From positions 1,651,531-1,715,530 of the forward strand of contig NZ_JACVOL010000001.1 in NCBI RefSeq assembly GCF_018882415.1: a stretch of DNA of 64,000 bases, read 5' to 3'. A model generated the notes under the pieces. It saw nothing but the letters and a program-made list of their open reading frames with translations, was not told the DNA's origin and searched no databases. A program made the position numbers and the translations under genes. Positions 1-9,900 of this stretch are shown here, piece after piece. How positions within the stretch are numbered: the first letter of the stretch is position 1; every line of letters starts with the position of its first letter. This DNA comes from Polynucleobacter sp. 86C-FISCH (lineage in GTDB: Bacteria; Pseudomonadota; Gammaproteobacteria; Burkholderiales; Burkholderiaceae).

Positions 1-40
1 TGCCGTCTGGCGCGCAGCCAATTCGTCGCTTAATGTAAGA

Positions 41-865
41 CTAGTTTGCGCTGCCTGGTTCGGCAGATTTGGGTTTAAAGCCCATGCCTTTGGAGATCTG
101 TAAGGCGGTTTCTTGAAGAGCGCGCAGCCAATCTGCCTGAATACGGTCGGTTGGGGCGCTTAAGGATAAGCCGGCAACCAATTTCCCGGTGTCATCCAAG
201 ATAGCTGCAGCTAAACAGCTCACACCCAACTCTAATTCTTCATCATCGCGAGCATTGCCCACTTTGCGTACTTGATTGAGCTCAGTTTCGAGTTTGCCTA
301 ACTCTGTGATGCTATTGCGAGTATGTCCGGATAGGCCGGTGCGTGTGACATAGGCGCGAACCTGACCAGGATCATCGCTAGCTAAAAAGAGTTTGCCAAC
401 TGAGGTGAGGTGCAAGGGCGCACGACCGCCAATAGCACGGACAACTTGCATTCCTGAGCGCTCGCTATAAGCGCGATCAACATAAACAATTTCATCACCT
501 TGGCGAACAGAAAGGTTCACTGTTTCACCGGTGAGCTTGTGTAGGGTACGCATTGGTAACTGCGCTGCTTCGCGAACTGACAATCTTGCTTTCACTAAAT
601 TGCCAAGCTCTAGTAGCTTTAAGCCAAGACGGTAAGTGCCGCCATCACCACGCTCAACTAGCCTGCAGGCAACCATGTCATTCAATATGCGGTGAGCAGT
701 AGAAGGGTGGAGGCCAGTGAGTTCAGCAAGGTTTTTGAGGCTGCTTGAGTCCTCTTGATCAGCAAGCGCATCTAGCAAATTCATCATGCGCTCCACTACC
801 TGGATGGCTGTTTTGCCAACCTCACCGGTAGATTTGGGAGTTTTGATGGTTTTACTGGTGCTCAT
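41..865 (-). CDS. IclR family transcriptional regulator
   Basis: A 274-residue DNA-binding regulator. The winged helix-turn-helix lies at about residues 23-85 (the motif LHPSTAHRILNDM is the recognition helix region), followed by the IclR effector-binding domain to about residue 265. IclR proteins usually control one adjacent catabolic operon in response to a small organic acid. The likely target would lie to the left of base 1 and cannot be seen. It starts at ATG 865. A palindrome sits in its own upstream region (882-895), which would fit autoregulation. Family assignment is firm; the ligand is unknown. Confidence 0.9.
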   Translation of the reverse strand: MSTSKTIKTPKSTGEVGKTAIQVVERMMNLLDALADQEDSSSLKNLAELTGLHPSTAHRILNDMVACRLVERGDGGTYRLGLKLLELGNLVKARLSVREAAQLPMRTLHKLTGETVNLSVRQGDEIVYVDRAYSERSGMQVVRAIGGRAPLHLTSVGKLFLASDDPGQVRAYVTRTGLSGHTRNSITELGKLETELNQVRKVGNARDDEELELGVSCLAAAILDDTGKLVAGLSLSAPTDRIQADWLRALQETALQISKGMGFKPKSAEPGSAN

Positions 866-881
866 AGGGCTTATTGTAGCG

Positions 882-895
882 ATTTCAGACGAAAT
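882..895. promoter_or_regulatory. Candidate operator upstream of the iclR-family gene
   Basis: The palindrome ATTTC-AGAC-GAAAT lies 17 bases upstream of the IclR-family start codon. On the minus strand a TACAAT hexamer between it and the start could be a -10 element. IclR proteins often bind short palindromes in their own promoters. The assignment rests on position and symmetry only. Confidence 0.3.
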
Positions 896-930
896 TGCAT
901 ATTGTGAAATGCCATTTTATGGGACAAGCA

Positions 931-957
931 ATAAAAAAGCCCCTCAATTGGGGCTCT
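931..957 (-). terminator. Intrinsic terminator of the pyrD transcript
   Basis: A six-base-pair GC-rich stem (AGCCCC / GGGGCT, bases 938-943 and 950-955) has a six-base loop. Read on the minus strand, it is followed by a run of T (bases 931-937 are A-rich on the plus strand). It lies just beyond the pyrD stop codon and would end the long minus-strand run before the iclR-family gene. Confidence 0.85.
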
Positions 958-968
958 TTAAGGGCGTT

Positions 969-2003
969 TTAGGGCTGCCTGAGGGCGGTGGCGCACTCGT
1001 TAACTAAGTCTGGACCGCGATAGATTAAGCCGCTATAGAGTTGGACTAGGCTGGCGCCAGCCATGATCTTTTCTCTAGCGTCAGCACCGGACATGATGCC
1101 GCCAACGCCAATGATCGGTAGTTGATTGCCAAGTCTAGCTTTTAAAGCTTTGATGACGATATTGGAGGCATTACGAACGGGTGCACCAGATAGGCCGCCG
1201 GCTTCTTCGCCAAATTCCATTCCTTTGACTGCATCGCGGGAGATGGTTGTGTTGGTAGCAATGACTGCATCGATACCAAACTCAAGTAGTAGATCAGCAA
1301 TGAGATTGATATCGCCATGATCTAAGTCCGGTGCAATCTTCAGGAAGAGTGGCTTACGAACGCCATAGCGATCGCATAAACGCTTTCGAGCTTCATCAAG
1401 GCTGCCAAGTAATTCACGGAGCATTTCTTCGCCTTGTAGAGCGCGCAGATTTTGAGTGTTCGGGGAGGAGATGTTGACGGTAATATAAGTGGCGATTTCG
1501 TAGACGGCTTCCATGGCTAAGACGTAATCACGGGAAGCCTCTTCGATTGGCGTGCTGGCATTTTTGCCAATGTTCATACCAAGAACACCGCCGCTTTGCC
1601 AAAACTTAGAACGGCGTACTCTGGTGACGCAGGCATCAACACCATCGTTGTTAAAGCCCATGCGATTGATGATGGCCTGTGCTTCAGGAAGGCGAAACAT
1701 GCGAGGTTTTGGATTGCCAGGCTGCGGGCGGGGCGTCACTGTGCCGATTTCTAAAAATCCAAATCCCAATGCGGCCAGTGCATCAATGTGTTTGCCATCT
1801 TTATCTAATCCGGCAGCAAGGCCAACCGGGTTTGGAAACTCAATACCGCAAAGCATTTGTGGATCGTTAATCGGCTTAGTTACCAAGCGCTCTAATAATC
1901 CCCAGCGCTGCGCGCGATCCATATTGCTCAGAGTGAGGTTATGGGCTTTTTCAGGGTCTATACAAAAGAGCCAAGGGCGTAGAAGGGAATAGCGATCGAT
2001 CAT
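969..2003 (-). CDS. pyrD: Dihydroorotate dehydrogenase (quinone), class 2
   Basis: Oxidises dihydroorotate to orotate in pyrimidine biosynthesis, passing electrons to the quinone pool at the inner membrane. At 344 residues it has the length of class 2 enzymes. It has the N-terminal helical extension of that class and the FMN-barrel motif [10 protein letters not shown] near residues 61-70. The motif NISSPNT near residues 177-183 carries the serine base (about S180) that marks class 2. It is the last gene of a long minus-strand run and is followed by a hairpin terminator. Its start codon lies nine bases beyond the bpt stop. Confidence 0.97.
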   Translation of the reverse strand: MIDRYSLLRPWLFCIDPEKAHNLTLSNMDRAQRWGLLERLVTKPINDPQMLCGIEFPNPVGLAAGLDKDGKHIDALAALGFGFLEIGTVTPRPQPGNPKPRMFRLPEAQAIINRMGFNNDGVDACVTRVRRSKFWQSGGVLGMNIGKNASTPIEEASRDYVLAMEAVYEIATYITVNISSPNTQNLRALQGEEMLRELLGSLDEARKRLCDRYGVRKPLFLKIAPDLDHGDINLIADLLLEFGIDAVIATNTTISRDAVKGMEFGEEAGGLSGAPVRNASNIVIKALKARLGNQLPIIGVGGIMSGADAREKIMAGASLVQLYSGLIYRGPDLVNECATALRQP

Positions 2004-2012
2004 GGGTAGATA

Positions 2013-2759
2013 TTATGACTCAGACAGCGGCTGCCAATGATCGTCGATCAACCCCTCCATAGGCTGATAGTTAATCTTGTATGACATCTTGTTGCTTTCT
2101 TTGATGTAGTAGCCAAGATAAAGGTAAGGCAAACCCAAGATCCGCGCCTGATCGATTTGCCACAGAATGCTGTAGCTACCATAGCTAGCGGCATGGCTTG
2201 AAGTGTCATAAAAGGTGTAAACCGAAGAGATGCCTTGTTCCAAGATATCGATCATGCTGACCATGCGTAATCGACCTGGATGCGGATCATGAGGACCGTC
2301 CCGAAATTCCACAATGCGGGAGTTCACTCGACTTTGCAATAAAAATTGCATGTACTGGTCTTGATCGTCGCTATCCATATCTCCACCTTCATGGCGCTCA
2401 TGTTGATAGCGTTGATAGAGTTGGTAATGCTCTTCTTGGTAGCCAAGATTTAATACTGAAGCTTCAAGACCAGCGTGTTTTTTCTGAGCGCGGCGCTGGC
2501 TTCGTGAGGGGATAAATTGATTTACTAAGATGCGTGTCGCAATACAGGCTTTGCATTCATCGCAATAGGGTCGATAGGTATACAGACCGCTACGCCTAAA
2601 CCCAGCATTTAACAAATCACTGTAGACATCCGCATGAATCAAATGTGATGGCGTAGCCACTTGAGAGCGAGCAGTCTTATTTGGAAGATAGCTACAAGCA
2701 TATGGAGCAGTCGCATAAAACTGCAGAGTAGTTAGAGGAAGTTCTTTGAGCTGGGTCAT
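2013..2759 (-). CDS. bpt: Aspartate/glutamate leucyltransferase (Bpt/Ate family)
   Basis: Transfers an amino acid, leucine in bacterial Bpt enzymes, from tRNA onto proteins with acidic N-termini, marking them for ClpAP (N-degron pathway). The 248 residues show the family's N-terminal motif [10 protein letters not shown] and the cysteine-bearing segment [11 protein letters not shown] near residues 66-76. These are followed by the C-terminal acyltransferase domain. The start codon overlaps the aat stop as ATGA (bases 2756-2759), implying translational coupling. Whether it uses leucine or arginine cannot be decided from sequence alone; leucine is expected in proteobacteria. Confidence 0.93.
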   Translation of the reverse strand: MTQLKELPLTTLQFYATAPYACSYLPNKTARSQVATPSHLIHADVYSDLLNAGFRRSGLYTYRPYCDECKACIATRILVNQFIPSRSQRRAQKKHAGLEASVLNLGYQEEHYQLYQRYQHERHEGGDMDSDDQDQYMQFLLQSRVNSRIVEFRDGPHDPHPGRLRMVSMIDILEQGISSVYTFYDTSSHAASYGSYSILWQIDQARILGLPYLYLGYYIKESNKMSYKINYQPMEGLIDDHWQPLSES

Positions 2760-3493
2760 AGCCAGTGATGCAAGATCGTTTTATCAAATGTCCAAGATTG
2801 ATCAATCTTAGTTTGATTTAAAGAAACTTGCAGTTGCTCTAAAAAGTCTTTACGCGGTATGGGTGCGGCGCCCAAAGAAAGCAGATGAGCCGTCTCTTGC
2901 TGGCAGTCAATCATGTATACCTCATTGGCTAGGCACCAGGCGCTGAGGGCTGCTAGGGCGATTTTGGACGCATTGGTCTTGCGGCTGAACATGGACTCCC
3001 CAAAAACCATACCTCCAAAAGAAACGCAATAAAGTCCGCCCATCAGCTGACCATCCTCAATTACGGCAATACTGTGAGCATTGCCTTGCTCATGTAATGC
3101 CGTGTAGGCATCCATAATTTCATGGGTAATCCAGGTGCCGTCTTGATCTTTGCGTGCACTGGTTGCGCAAGAGCGGATGACAGCACCAAAATCACGATCT
3201 ACCTCTACTTGGGATTGGGCGTTTTGACAAAAGAGGCGAATAATTTTTCGCAAGGAATCGCTACATTTAAAGTTGCTTGGCTTTAAAACCATTCTAGGAT
3301 CTGGTGACCACCAGAGTACTGGCTGGTTATCGGAGTACCAAGGAAAGATACCTTGTTGATAGGCGCGCGCGAGTTGTCCTGGATATATTTGTTCGCTCAC
3401 CGCAATCAATCCAGGAACGCTAGGATCTGGATCAGCCTCTAGCAGAGGATTAGGGAAAGGGTCATGCGGCCCTAGCCAGGCAATCTGACCCAT
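2756..3493 (-). CDS. aat: Leucyl/phenylalanyl-tRNA--protein transferase
   Basis: Adds Leu or Phe from aminoacyl-tRNA to N-terminal Lys or Arg of proteins, making primary destabilising residues for ClpS/ClpAP. The 245-residue length is typical. Family signatures are visible: [21 protein letters not shown] near residues 50-70, the segment [19 protein letters not shown] around 153-171, and the [15 protein letters not shown] stretch near 196-210. It overlaps bpt by four bases, so both arms of the N-degron pathway are co-translated here. Confidence 0.97.
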   Translation of the reverse strand: MGQIAWLGPHDPFPNPLLEADPDPSVPGLIAVSEQIYPGQLARAYQQGIFPWYSDNQPVLWWSPDPRMVLKPSNFKCSDSLRKIIRLFCQNAQSQVEVDRDFGAVIRSCATSARKDQDGTWITHEIMDAYTALHEQGNAHSIAVIEDGQLMGGLYCVSFGGMVFGESMFSRKTNASKIALAALSAWCLANEVYMIDCQQETAHLLSLGAAPIPRKDFLEQLQVSLNQTKIDQSWTFDKTILHHWL

Positions 3494-3502
3494 AGCGACT
3501 CT

Positions 3503-4063
3503 TTAAATTCTTTCGGAAGGCAAGATGTCACGACTGCGCACATGAAACTCTTTACCGGTCTCTAAGTTACCTGCAGCGCGATCGGCAAAAAACCATTCCA
3601 AGGTCTGCTTGACAGTGGGGAAGGCTAAATCATTCCACGGAATGTCAGCCTCATTAAAGAGTGCAACTTCAAGACTTTCTTCACCAGCAGAAAACTCTGG
3701 TGCATTCATCGTTGCTAAATAAAATAGATGTACTTGCTCGGCATGGGGCACGTTGAGAAGAGAGTAGAGCGGTCCAATGTTTACTTCAGCACCAGCCTCC
3801 TCGAGAGTCTCGCGAGCGGCACCATGACTCGTACTTTCTCCTAACTCCATAAAGCCTGCAGGAAGAGTCCAATAACCATGACGAGGCTCAATCGCTCTGC
3901 GACATAAGAGCACTTGCTGCCCGTATACAGGAATGCTACCCACTACATTGCGAGGATTCTGATAATGAATGCTGCCGCAGGCTTCGCATACATGGCGTTC
4001 ACGAGAATCATCGACTGGAATTTTGATCGTCAATACAGCAGCGCAGTTAGGACAATACTTCAT
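3503..4063 (-). CDS. Nudix hydrolase with N-terminal zinc ribbon
   Basis: A 186-residue cytoplasmic pyrophosphohydrolase. A four-cysteine zinc ribbon (CPNC at 4-7, CEAC at 31-34) precedes the Nudix domain. The Nudix box is intact: GFMELGE, then a run to ARETLEEAG at about residues 70-92. This zinc-ribbon/Nudix layout resembles NudC-like or ADP-ribose/NADH pyrophosphatases, but the substrate cannot be fixed. It sits nine bases downstream of pabBC and just upstream of aat, so it is probably cotranscribed. Confidence 0.9.
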   Translation of the reverse strand: MKYCPNCAAVLTIKIPVDDSRERHVCEACGSIHYQNPRNVVGSIPVYGQQVLLCRRAIEPRHGYWTLPAGFMELGESTSHGAARETLEEAGAEVNIGPLYSLLNVPHAEQVHLFYLATMNAPEFSAGEESLEVALFNEADIPWNDLAFPTVKQTLEWFFADRAAGNLETGKEFHVRSRDILPSERI

Positions 4064-4072
4064 ACTGACTTT

Positions 4073-5899
4073 CTAAAAATGGGCTTTGATGGCGCCACGA
4101 AGGGCATTGCTAAGGATAATCTCATCTGCCATTGAAACATCATTAATAGTCAGGTTGGCTTCACGGGCATTCATTTTGGGATCAGCAAGCAAAGCGGCAC
4201 GCATGACACCGGGCAGAACACCTGCTGAGACGGGGGGCGTAAGCCAATCAGAGCTACCTTGAGGTTTAACAAAAATGCTAGTTCTTCCGCCTTCTGTCAC
4301 AAAGCCTTGCTCATTACAAAATAGAGCATCAAAACCGCCTAACTTAGTAGCTTCTTGCCATGCTTGATCATAAAGAGTTCTTTCGCTAACTTTGTGTCGC
4401 AGTAGCGCATCCCCTGAATGCATCGTTACATCACCAGGCAGGATGTCTTTAGCCCAGAATATTTTGACAGGTTCATTTGTCTGGTGAATGACGGCGCTTG
4501 AAATAGAAAGCGCTCCATTGGCCGCAAGATCAAGTCTTAATCGATGAGACAAGTTTTTATCAAATGATGCACAAGCGTCCAGAACTAACTTTTCTGCACT
4601 TGTAATATCAAAGGAAATTCTTAATGCTGAAGCAGAGGCACGCATGCGCTGTATATGTGATTGAAGTCTTTGCGGCTCACCATGTATTACTGCAATCGTT
4701 TCAAACAAGCCGGTAGCGCTTGGAAGATCCATCAGAAAGGCAGATTTAATATGACATTCTTGCCACTCTTGTTTGACATCGGAGTCATTGGTAATGCCAG
4801 CGCCGACACCTAAAGTGAAAGTGGAGGCGTGGGATTGACTATCTGTCGCAATTTCAACTGTACGAATAGGTACGCTAAAGGCAAAGTTGCCGTTGGGGTC
4901 GAGCCAGCCTAAAGCGCCACAGTAGTAGCCTCGATCTTCGGGTTCAAGCTCTTGGATAATCTCCATGCTGCGTTTCTTTGGGGCGCCAGTAACAGAGCCA
5001 CACGGAAAAACAGCCTTGAAAATATCAAAGAGACTGACATCAGGTTTAATTTGACCTTGCACGGTAGAAGTCATCTGCAAAACATCACCATGTCTTGCTA
5101 CCTCAAAAAGATTGGGTACCGTTACCGTACCCGGTAAAGAGATACGGCTGAGATCGTTGCGCAGTAAGTCAACAATCATGACGTTCTCTGCTTGATTCTT
5201 CGGGTCATCAGATAAAGCGCTGGCAACCGCAGATAAAGCACTGGCAGTGCCTTTCATGGGCATGGCTTTTAAAGTATCGCCATCGCGTGCAATGAAGAGT
5301 TCCGGAGACTGAGATAGTAGAAAGTTGCCTTCATGTTCTATGTAAGCTCCAAATCTACCGGGCTGCCTATCCCGTAAGCGACTGTATAAAGCTAAAGGAG
5401 CTCCATAGGTCTCACCCTTGATGCGGTAGGTGTGATTAATTTGGTAGCTATCACCGCTACGAATGTATTCCTGGATGGCGTTGATATCTGCCGTAAAACG
5501 ATCCTCAGATATCGATTCTTGAACATCCATTACGCCTGCACAACGTTGAGAGCTCTCAAGCAAGGATAGCTTTTCTGAGATGTAGCTATCAACATCTTGC
5601 TTGGACAGTTTTTTAAAGCTTGAGAAAGCCCAAGCCTCTATTAATGGATGTGGTTCATCAGATAAAGAGGGTCTCTGGGGAAGCTTGTGTATTTGCCTAC
5701 CTAATTCATAGGCAAATGCAGCCAAAACATATTCACCTCTAGCGAGAGATTCAGAGATTTCAGAAAGACATTTCTGGGTGGCGGATAAATCTACAGCGTT
5801 ATCGCCACTAGGAAGTACGCGCCAGTAGTGGAGTGCATTTTCATAGAGGCGGCTAGTAGGCGAGGCCGCAGTGCTTTGCGCGTCATCGAGCAAAATCAT
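4073..5899 (-). CDS. pabB: Fused aminodeoxychorismate synthase component I / 4-amino-4-deoxychorismate lyase
   Basis: A 608-residue two-domain enzyme making 4-aminobenzoate for folate. The N-terminal chorismate-binding domain (about residues 10-370) carries the signature PCGSVTGAPKKRSMEI. The C-terminal class IV aminotransferase-like lyase domain starts near residue 385. It has the PLP-lysine context LLRHKVSER, the NEQGFVTEGGRTSIF active-site loop, and SAGVLPGVMR. The fusion removes the need for a separate pabC. The glutaminase subunit PabA is not in this window, so amide transfer must rely on a gene elsewhere or on free ammonia. Confidence 0.95.
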   Translation of the reverse strand: MILLDDAQSTAASPTSRLYENALHYWRVLPSGDNAVDLSATQKCLSEISESLARGEYVLAAFAYELGRQIHKLPQRPSLSDEPHPLIEAWAFSSFKKLSKQDVDSYISEKLSLLESSQRCAGVMDVQESISEDRFTADINAIQEYIRSGDSYQINHTYRIKGETYGAPLALYSRLRDRQPGRFGAYIEHEGNFLLSQSPELFIARDGDTLKAMPMKGTASALSAVASALSDDPKNQAENVMIVDLLRNDLSRISLPGTVTVPNLFEVARHGDVLQMTSTVQGQIKPDVSLFDIFKAVFPCGSVTGAPKKRSMEIIQELEPEDRGYYCGALGWLDPNGNFAFSVPIRTVEIATDSQSHASTFTLGVGAGITNDSDVKQEWQECHIKSAFLMDLPSATGLFETIAVIHGEPQRLQSHIQRMRASASALRISFDITSAEKLVLDACASFDKNLSHRLRLDLAANGALSISSAVIHQTNEPVKIFWAKDILPGDVTMHSGDALLRHKVSERTLYDQAWQEATKLGGFDALFCNEQGFVTEGGRTSIFVKPQGSSDWLTPPVSAGVLPGVMRAALLADPKMNAREANLTINDVSMADEIILSNALRGAIKAHF

Positions 5900-5923
5900 T
5901 GCGGCGTGCCTAGTAAGTTCAGA

Positions 5924-6499
5924 TTACTTCAGAATCGTGGCGGATTCGATGGTCACAGTCTGACTTGGAACGTCAGCCATTCTACCCATGCGTGGCGCTG
6001 GGGCAACCATGGTTGGGATCTTACGAATAGCATCAATCGTTTGCGTGCCAGAGATCACTTTGCCAAACACGGTATAGCCATTGCCCATCGCATTTGGATA
6101 ATCTAAACCTACATTGTCTTTAACGTTAATAAAAAACTGGGCAGTTGCAGAGTCAGGATCGGAAGTGCGGGCCATTGCAATCGTATAGGCATTGTTTTTT
6201 AAACCGTTTTGCGCCTCGGAAACCACTGGAGCATTGGTTGGCTTTTGATTTAGATCTGCAGTAAAGCCACCACCTTGAATCATGAAGCCATCAATTACGC
6301 GATGGAAGATTGTGCCGTTGTAAAAACCGCTCTTCACATAATTTAAGAAGTTAGCAGTGGTCTTAGGTGCTTTAACGTCATCTAACTCCACTACGAAATT
6401 CCCCATATTTGTCTTAAATTCCACCTTTGGTCCAGCAATTGCAGCTTGGCTGGCAAAACAAGAAAGGGTAACAACGAGGGCGGCTAATAGCTTACGCAT
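5924..6499 (-). CDS. ppiA: Periplasmic peptidyl-prolyl cis-trans isomerase, cyclophilin type
   Basis: A 191-residue cyclophilin that speeds proline isomerisation in exported proteins. A signal peptide (residues 1-22, ending AIA before GPKVEF) predicts the periplasm, so PpiA rather than the cytosolic PpiB is the better match. The core motif FHRVIDGFMIQGG and the segment MARTSDPDSATAQFFI carry the catalytic arginine and substrate-contacting residues. It lies between a DsbA-fold isomerase gene and pabBC on the same strand. An AAGGAG-like ribosome-binding site precedes the ATG at 6499. Confidence 0.93.
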   Translation of the reverse strand: MRKLLAALVVTLSCFASQAAIAGPKVEFKTNMGNFVVELDDVKAPKTTANFLNYVKSGFYNGTIFHRVIDGFMIQGGGFTADLNQKPTNAPVVSEAQNGLKNNAYTIAMARTSDPDSATAQFFINVKDNVGLDYPNAMGNGYTVFGKVISGTQTIDAIRKIPTMVAPAPRMGRMADVPSQTVTIESATILK

Positions 6500-6581
6500 A
6501 AGAACTCCTTAAACAATATGAAAGTGACTTAAATTGATTGTATTGCTCATTACTGCATGATGGGTGAATGAAGCTGTATCG

Positions 6582-7208
6582 TCAGCTTAGGCCATTAGGC
6601 ACATTACCAGCATAGGCGTAAGAGGCCTCTTCAAACATGCCAGGCCTGGCAAGGTAATCCAAGACCCAGTCGATCGTATCGATTCCCCAAAAGCACTGTT
6701 GATTGACTATCAGAGCTGGCACTCCAAAAGCACCATCAGCTTTGGCCTGGTTGGTATTGGCAATGAGCTTTGCTTTTACCTCTGGATTTTCAGGTTTAGG
6801 GGTGTCAGCAGGCAAACCTAAGTATGTGCAAAATTCTGACCAAGATAGATTGGGATCTCTGCCTTCTACCCACACATAATCAAAGGCGCGCTCTACCATT
6901 GCCCAGTCAGCATTCTGCTCAACTAGAAGACGTTGTGCAGCAACCGTCATAAACGGATGATGTTCCGGAAAGCGAAAAGGGATGCCTAGCTTCTCTGCTT
7001 GCCATACGCAGAACTGATAAGTGTGGGGACGTTTAGCTGCAACCTCACCAGGGCCCTTGTTTTCAGCAGCGCGGAGTAGGCCGCCCAACAGAATCGGAAC
7101 TGGCTTGATGTCTAGCTTGCCCTCAAGGCGATGTCTTTGCTTAACGTAAAGATAGGCAAACGGCGAAACAATGTCGTAATAAAAAGTAGCCGAAGTTTTT
7201 GTGCTCAT
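6582..7208 (-). CDS. 2-hydroxychromene-2-carboxylate isomerase family protein (DsbA fold)
   Basis: A 208-residue member of the DsbA-fold, kappa-class GST family. The start motif YYDIVSPFAYL carries the conserved serine that activates glutathione in this family, and the C-terminal part has the FGVPALIV cis-proline motif. Known members isomerise hydroxychromene carboxylate in naphthalene breakdown. No other naphthalene genes are nearby, so a general glutathione-dependent isomerase or detoxification role is equally likely. It starts six bases after the rarA stop, suggesting one transcript. Confidence 0.85.
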   Translation of the reverse strand: MSTKTSATFYYDIVSPFAYLYVKQRHRLEGKLDIKPVPILLGGLLRAAENKGPGEVAAKRPHTYQFCVWQAEKLGIPFRFPEHHPFMTVAAQRLLVEQNADWAMVERAFDYVWVEGRDPNLSWSEFCTYLGLPADTPKPENPEVKAKLIANTNQAKADGAFGVPALIVNQQCFWGIDTIDWVLDYLARPGMFEEASYAYAGNVPNGLS

Positions 7209-7214
7209 ATCGCT

Positions 7215-8528
7215 TTACTTCTTCTTATGCTCTTCATCGAGCTTTTTTAAGAAAGCCAACTTCTCTTTAATCTGAGACTCAAGCCCACGTTCAACAGGCT
7301 CATACCAGTGCGGCTCTTTCATGCCCTCGGGTAAGTAGGATTCACCAGCAGCATAGCCATGAGGTTCGTCATGGGCATAGCGATACTCTTTGCCATGACC
7401 AAGCTCTTTCATTAGCTTTGTTGGGGCATTGCGCAAATGATTTGGCACGCCTCTAGATTGGTCTTGTGCGACAAAAGCTCGTGCCGCATTAAAGGCGTTG
7501 TAGCTAGCATTGCTCTTGGAGGCAACGGCAAGATAGACCACTGCTTGTCCTAGAGCAAGTTCACCTTCAGGTGAGCCCAGTCTTTCAAAGGTTTGCGCAG
7601 CATCATTGGCTAATTGCATAGCCCTTGGATCTGCTAAGCCAATATCTTCCCATGCCATGCGGATAATGCGACGCGCTAGATAGCGGGGATCTGCGCCACC
7701 GTCGAGCATGCGGCAAAACCAATACAAGGCGGCATCGGGATTGGATCCACGTACAGATTTATGTAGCGCGGAGATTTGATCGTAGAAGTGATCGCCACCT
7801 TTATCAAAACGTCGTGCTTGAGCGCTGAGGGCGTTTTCAATAAATTGTTGATCGACGTTCTTGAGTTCAGCATTCGGTGTCAGTGCTGCATTGCGTACTT
7901 GTTCAACCAGATTCAATAGACGCCTAGCATCGCCATCAGCATTCGAGATAAGCGTATCAATAGCAGCAGACTCAAATTGCACATCAGGCATTGCGTGTTG
8001 GCACGCACGATCAAAGAGTAATTTCAACTCTTCTGGCGTGAGTGACTTCAATACATATACCTGAGCTCGCGATAAGAGAGCGGAGTTCACTTCAAAAGAA
8101 GGGTTCTCAGTAGTGGCGCCAATAAAGGTAAATAAGCCTGATTCCACATGGGGTAGCAGGGCGTCTTGCTGGCTTTTATTAAAGCGGTGGATCTCATCCA
8201 CAAACAAGATTGTTTGCTTGCCGTACTGGGCCATGTTCTGTTGGGCTTGCTCAATAGCCTCACGGATTTCTTTTACACCAGCTAATACTGCAGAGATAGC
8301 TATGAACTCACGATCAAATGCTTTTGCTGAAAGACGTGCCAGCGTTGTCTTGCCAACACCTGGGGGACCCCACAAAATCATCGAGTGAGGTTTGCCTGAA
8401 GCAAAAGCTAAGTTGAGGGGTTTACCACTGGCTAATAAGTGGGTTTGCCCAATGACTTCTTCAATCGTTTTTGGACGCAGAGCTTCCGCTAAGGGTGGTG
8501 GCGGAGTGCTATCAAAAAGACTGCTCAT
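7215..8528 (-). CDS. rarA: Replication-associated recombination protein RarA (MgsA)
   Basis: A 437-residue AAA+ ATPase of the clamp-loader family that acts at stalled forks together with SSB and RecA. Walker A is WGPPGVGKT near residues 53-61 and Walker B is FVDEIHR near 108-114. The sensor 1 stretch GATTENPSF follows, and then the C-terminal MgsA tetramerisation domain ([20 protein letters not shown]). Length is normal. It is four bases downstream of the DUF3429 gene and six bases upstream of the isomerase gene. Confidence 0.96.
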   Translation of the reverse strand: MSSLFDSTPPPPLAEALRPKTIEEVIGQTHLLASGKPLNLAFASGKPHSMILWGPPGVGKTTLARLSAKAFDREFIAISAVLAGVKEIREAIEQAQQNMAQYGKQTILFVDEIHRFNKSQQDALLPHVESGLFTFIGATTENPSFEVNSALLSRAQVYVLKSLTPEELKLLFDRACQHAMPDVQFESAAIDTLISNADGDARRLLNLVEQVRNAALTPNAELKNVDQQFIENALSAQARRFDKGGDHFYDQISALHKSVRGSNPDAALYWFCRMLDGGADPRYLARRIIRMAWEDIGLADPRAMQLANDAAQTFERLGSPEGELALGQAVVYLAVASKSNASYNAFNAARAFVAQDQSRGVPNHLRNAPTKLMKELGHGKEYRYAHDEPHGYAAGESYLPEGMKEPHWYEPVERGLESQIKEKLAFLKKLDEEHKKK

Positions 8529-8532
8529 TGCA

Positions 8533-9012
8533 TCATGCTTGAATAAAAAGAATCACTACAGATGCCCAAGTTAGGCATGCAGCGGCAACATAGGTCAAGC
8601 GATTACGCATCGTCATAAATGCAGAGCGAGTAGCTTCATCAGAAAAATAATATTGATAGGTGTTCTGATCAATATTGCGCTGAATAATCAGGGTGGAAGC
8701 AAGGATGAGTAGACCTACAGGTATATAGATATGTAGTGCTACCCAAGCAACTAGCGCTGGAATAACGCCCCAGATCCAGGCATTACGGTCTTCCCAGCGA
8801 TCTCCAGCAGGTGCTTTACCCAAGAGGTGCAAATTAGCGCCCCAATGTAAGGCCCCCATAAATGAAGTAATTACAGCCCCATAACCTGCTAAGGATTCAG
8901 CGCTCAAGTAGTTCATTGGTGTGGGTGCTAATTGCACCATTAAAGCTAGTCCAATAAATGGAATAAGACCTGCATAACCAAGTTTGCGTACTAAAGGTGG
9001 AATGGGGTTCAC
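8533..9012 (-). CDS. DUF3429 family integral membrane protein
   Basis: A 159-residue inner-membrane protein with about four to five hydrophobic segments (residues 10-28, 43-58, 81-98, 100-115, 137-157). The conserved pattern GALHWG near residues 53-58 is characteristic of DUF3429 proteins. No function is established for the family. It sits between the 3-hydroxyacyl-CoA dehydrogenase and rarA with only a four-base gap to rarA, so it is probably cotranscribed. Confidence 0.8.
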   Translation of the reverse strand: MNPIPPLVRKLGYAGLIPFIGLALMVQLAPTPMNYLSAESLAGYGAVITSFMGALHWGANLHLLGKAPAGDRWEDRNAWIWGVIPALVAWVALHIYIPVGLLILASTLIIQRNIDQNTYQYYFSDEATRSAFMTMRNRLTYVAAACLTWASVVILFIQA

Positions 9013-9044
9013 GATGAGATGGTTTCGTTATTTAAAGTAAAAAA

Positions 9045-9899
9045 TTATTTATCGTAGGTGTAAACGCCGCGACCTGTTTTGCGACCGAGATATCCAGCCG
9101 CAACCATTTCACGAAGCAGTGGGCAAGGGCGGTATTTAGAGTCGCTGAAGTTTTCAAAATAGACTTCCATTACTGCTAAGCAAGTATCTAAACCAATCAG
9201 ATCTGCCAATGCCAGAGGGCCAATCGGTTGATTGCAACCTAACTTCATGCCGGCATCAATATCTTCTGGGCTAGCAAGTCCTTCGGATAAAACAAAGAAG
9301 GCCTCGTTAATCATCGGCAACAAAATGCGATTGACTACAAATCCTGGAGAGTTTTTAACAGTGATTGGCTCTTTGCCAACGCGCTTAGCCATATCAATAA
9401 TGGCAGCATGGGTCGCGTCACTGGTCTGCAAGCCACGAATTACCTCCACCAGAGCCATCAAGGGTGGCGGGTTAAAAAAGTGCATACCAATAAAGCGCGC
9501 AGGATTGGAATCAAGTGCTGCTAATTTGGTAATGGAAAGAGAAGAAGTGTTGGTAGCAATGATGGTGTCTTTACTCACAATCTCATCTACTTGCTTGAGA
9601 ATTTTTTCTTTGACTGCTTGGTTTTCAGTGGCAGCTTCAATGACTAAACCTAGGCCTTTGAAGTCGTTATAAGAAGTGCTGCCTTTAATGCGCTTGAGTG
9701 CCGCATCTTTTGCTTCAACCGTTAAGGTTTCTTTTTTGACGAGACGATCTAGACTCTTGCTAATTTGCTCGAGACCGCGTTGAACCGCTGCCTCATTAAT
9801 ATCAACCATGACGACATCTAAGCCGGCAACTGCACACACTTGTGCAATACCATTTCCCATGGTGCCTGCACCGATTACACCGACTGATTGAATACTCAT
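9045..9899 (-). CDS. hbd: 3-hydroxybutyryl-CoA dehydrogenase
   Basis: NAD(P)-dependent oxidation or reduction at C3 of short acyl-CoA, in beta-oxidation or polyhydroxybutyrate-linked metabolism. The 284-residue protein starts with the Rossmann motif GVIGAGTMGNGIA. The active-site region is GMHFFNPPPLMALVEVI, with the His of HFFNP as catalytic base. The C-terminal dimer domain contains GFVVNRILLPMINEA. I chose ATG 9899 over an upstream in-frame ATG at 9956 because GAGGAAATAAG lies directly before it and the Rossmann strand follows. It begins one base after the GST stop codon, with its ribosome-binding site inside the GST gene. Confidence 0.95.
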   Translation of the reverse strand: MSIQSVGVIGAGTMGNGIAQVCAVAGLDVVMVDINEAAVQRGLEQISKSLDRLVKKETLTVEAKDAALKRIKGSTSYNDFKGLGLVIEAATENQAVKEKILKQVDEIVSKDTIIATNTSSLSITKLAALDSNPARFIGMHFFNPPPLMALVEVIRGLQTSDATHAAIIDMAKRVGKEPITVKNSPGFVVNRILLPMINEAFFVLSEGLASPEDIDAGMKLGCNQPIGPLALADLIGLDTCLAVMEVYFENFSDSKYRPCPLLREMVAAGYLGRKTGRGVYTYDK

Positions 9900-9900
9900 C

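Noticed and set aside
1..40. Start of another minus-strand gene at the left edge
   Set aside because: Only 40 bases are available; a short open stretch exists but cannot support a call.
9232..9672. 146-residue plus-strand reading frame
   Set aside because: It lies fully antisense to the 3-hydroxybutyryl-CoA dehydrogenase gene, has no recognisable domain, and mirrors codon bias of the real gene.
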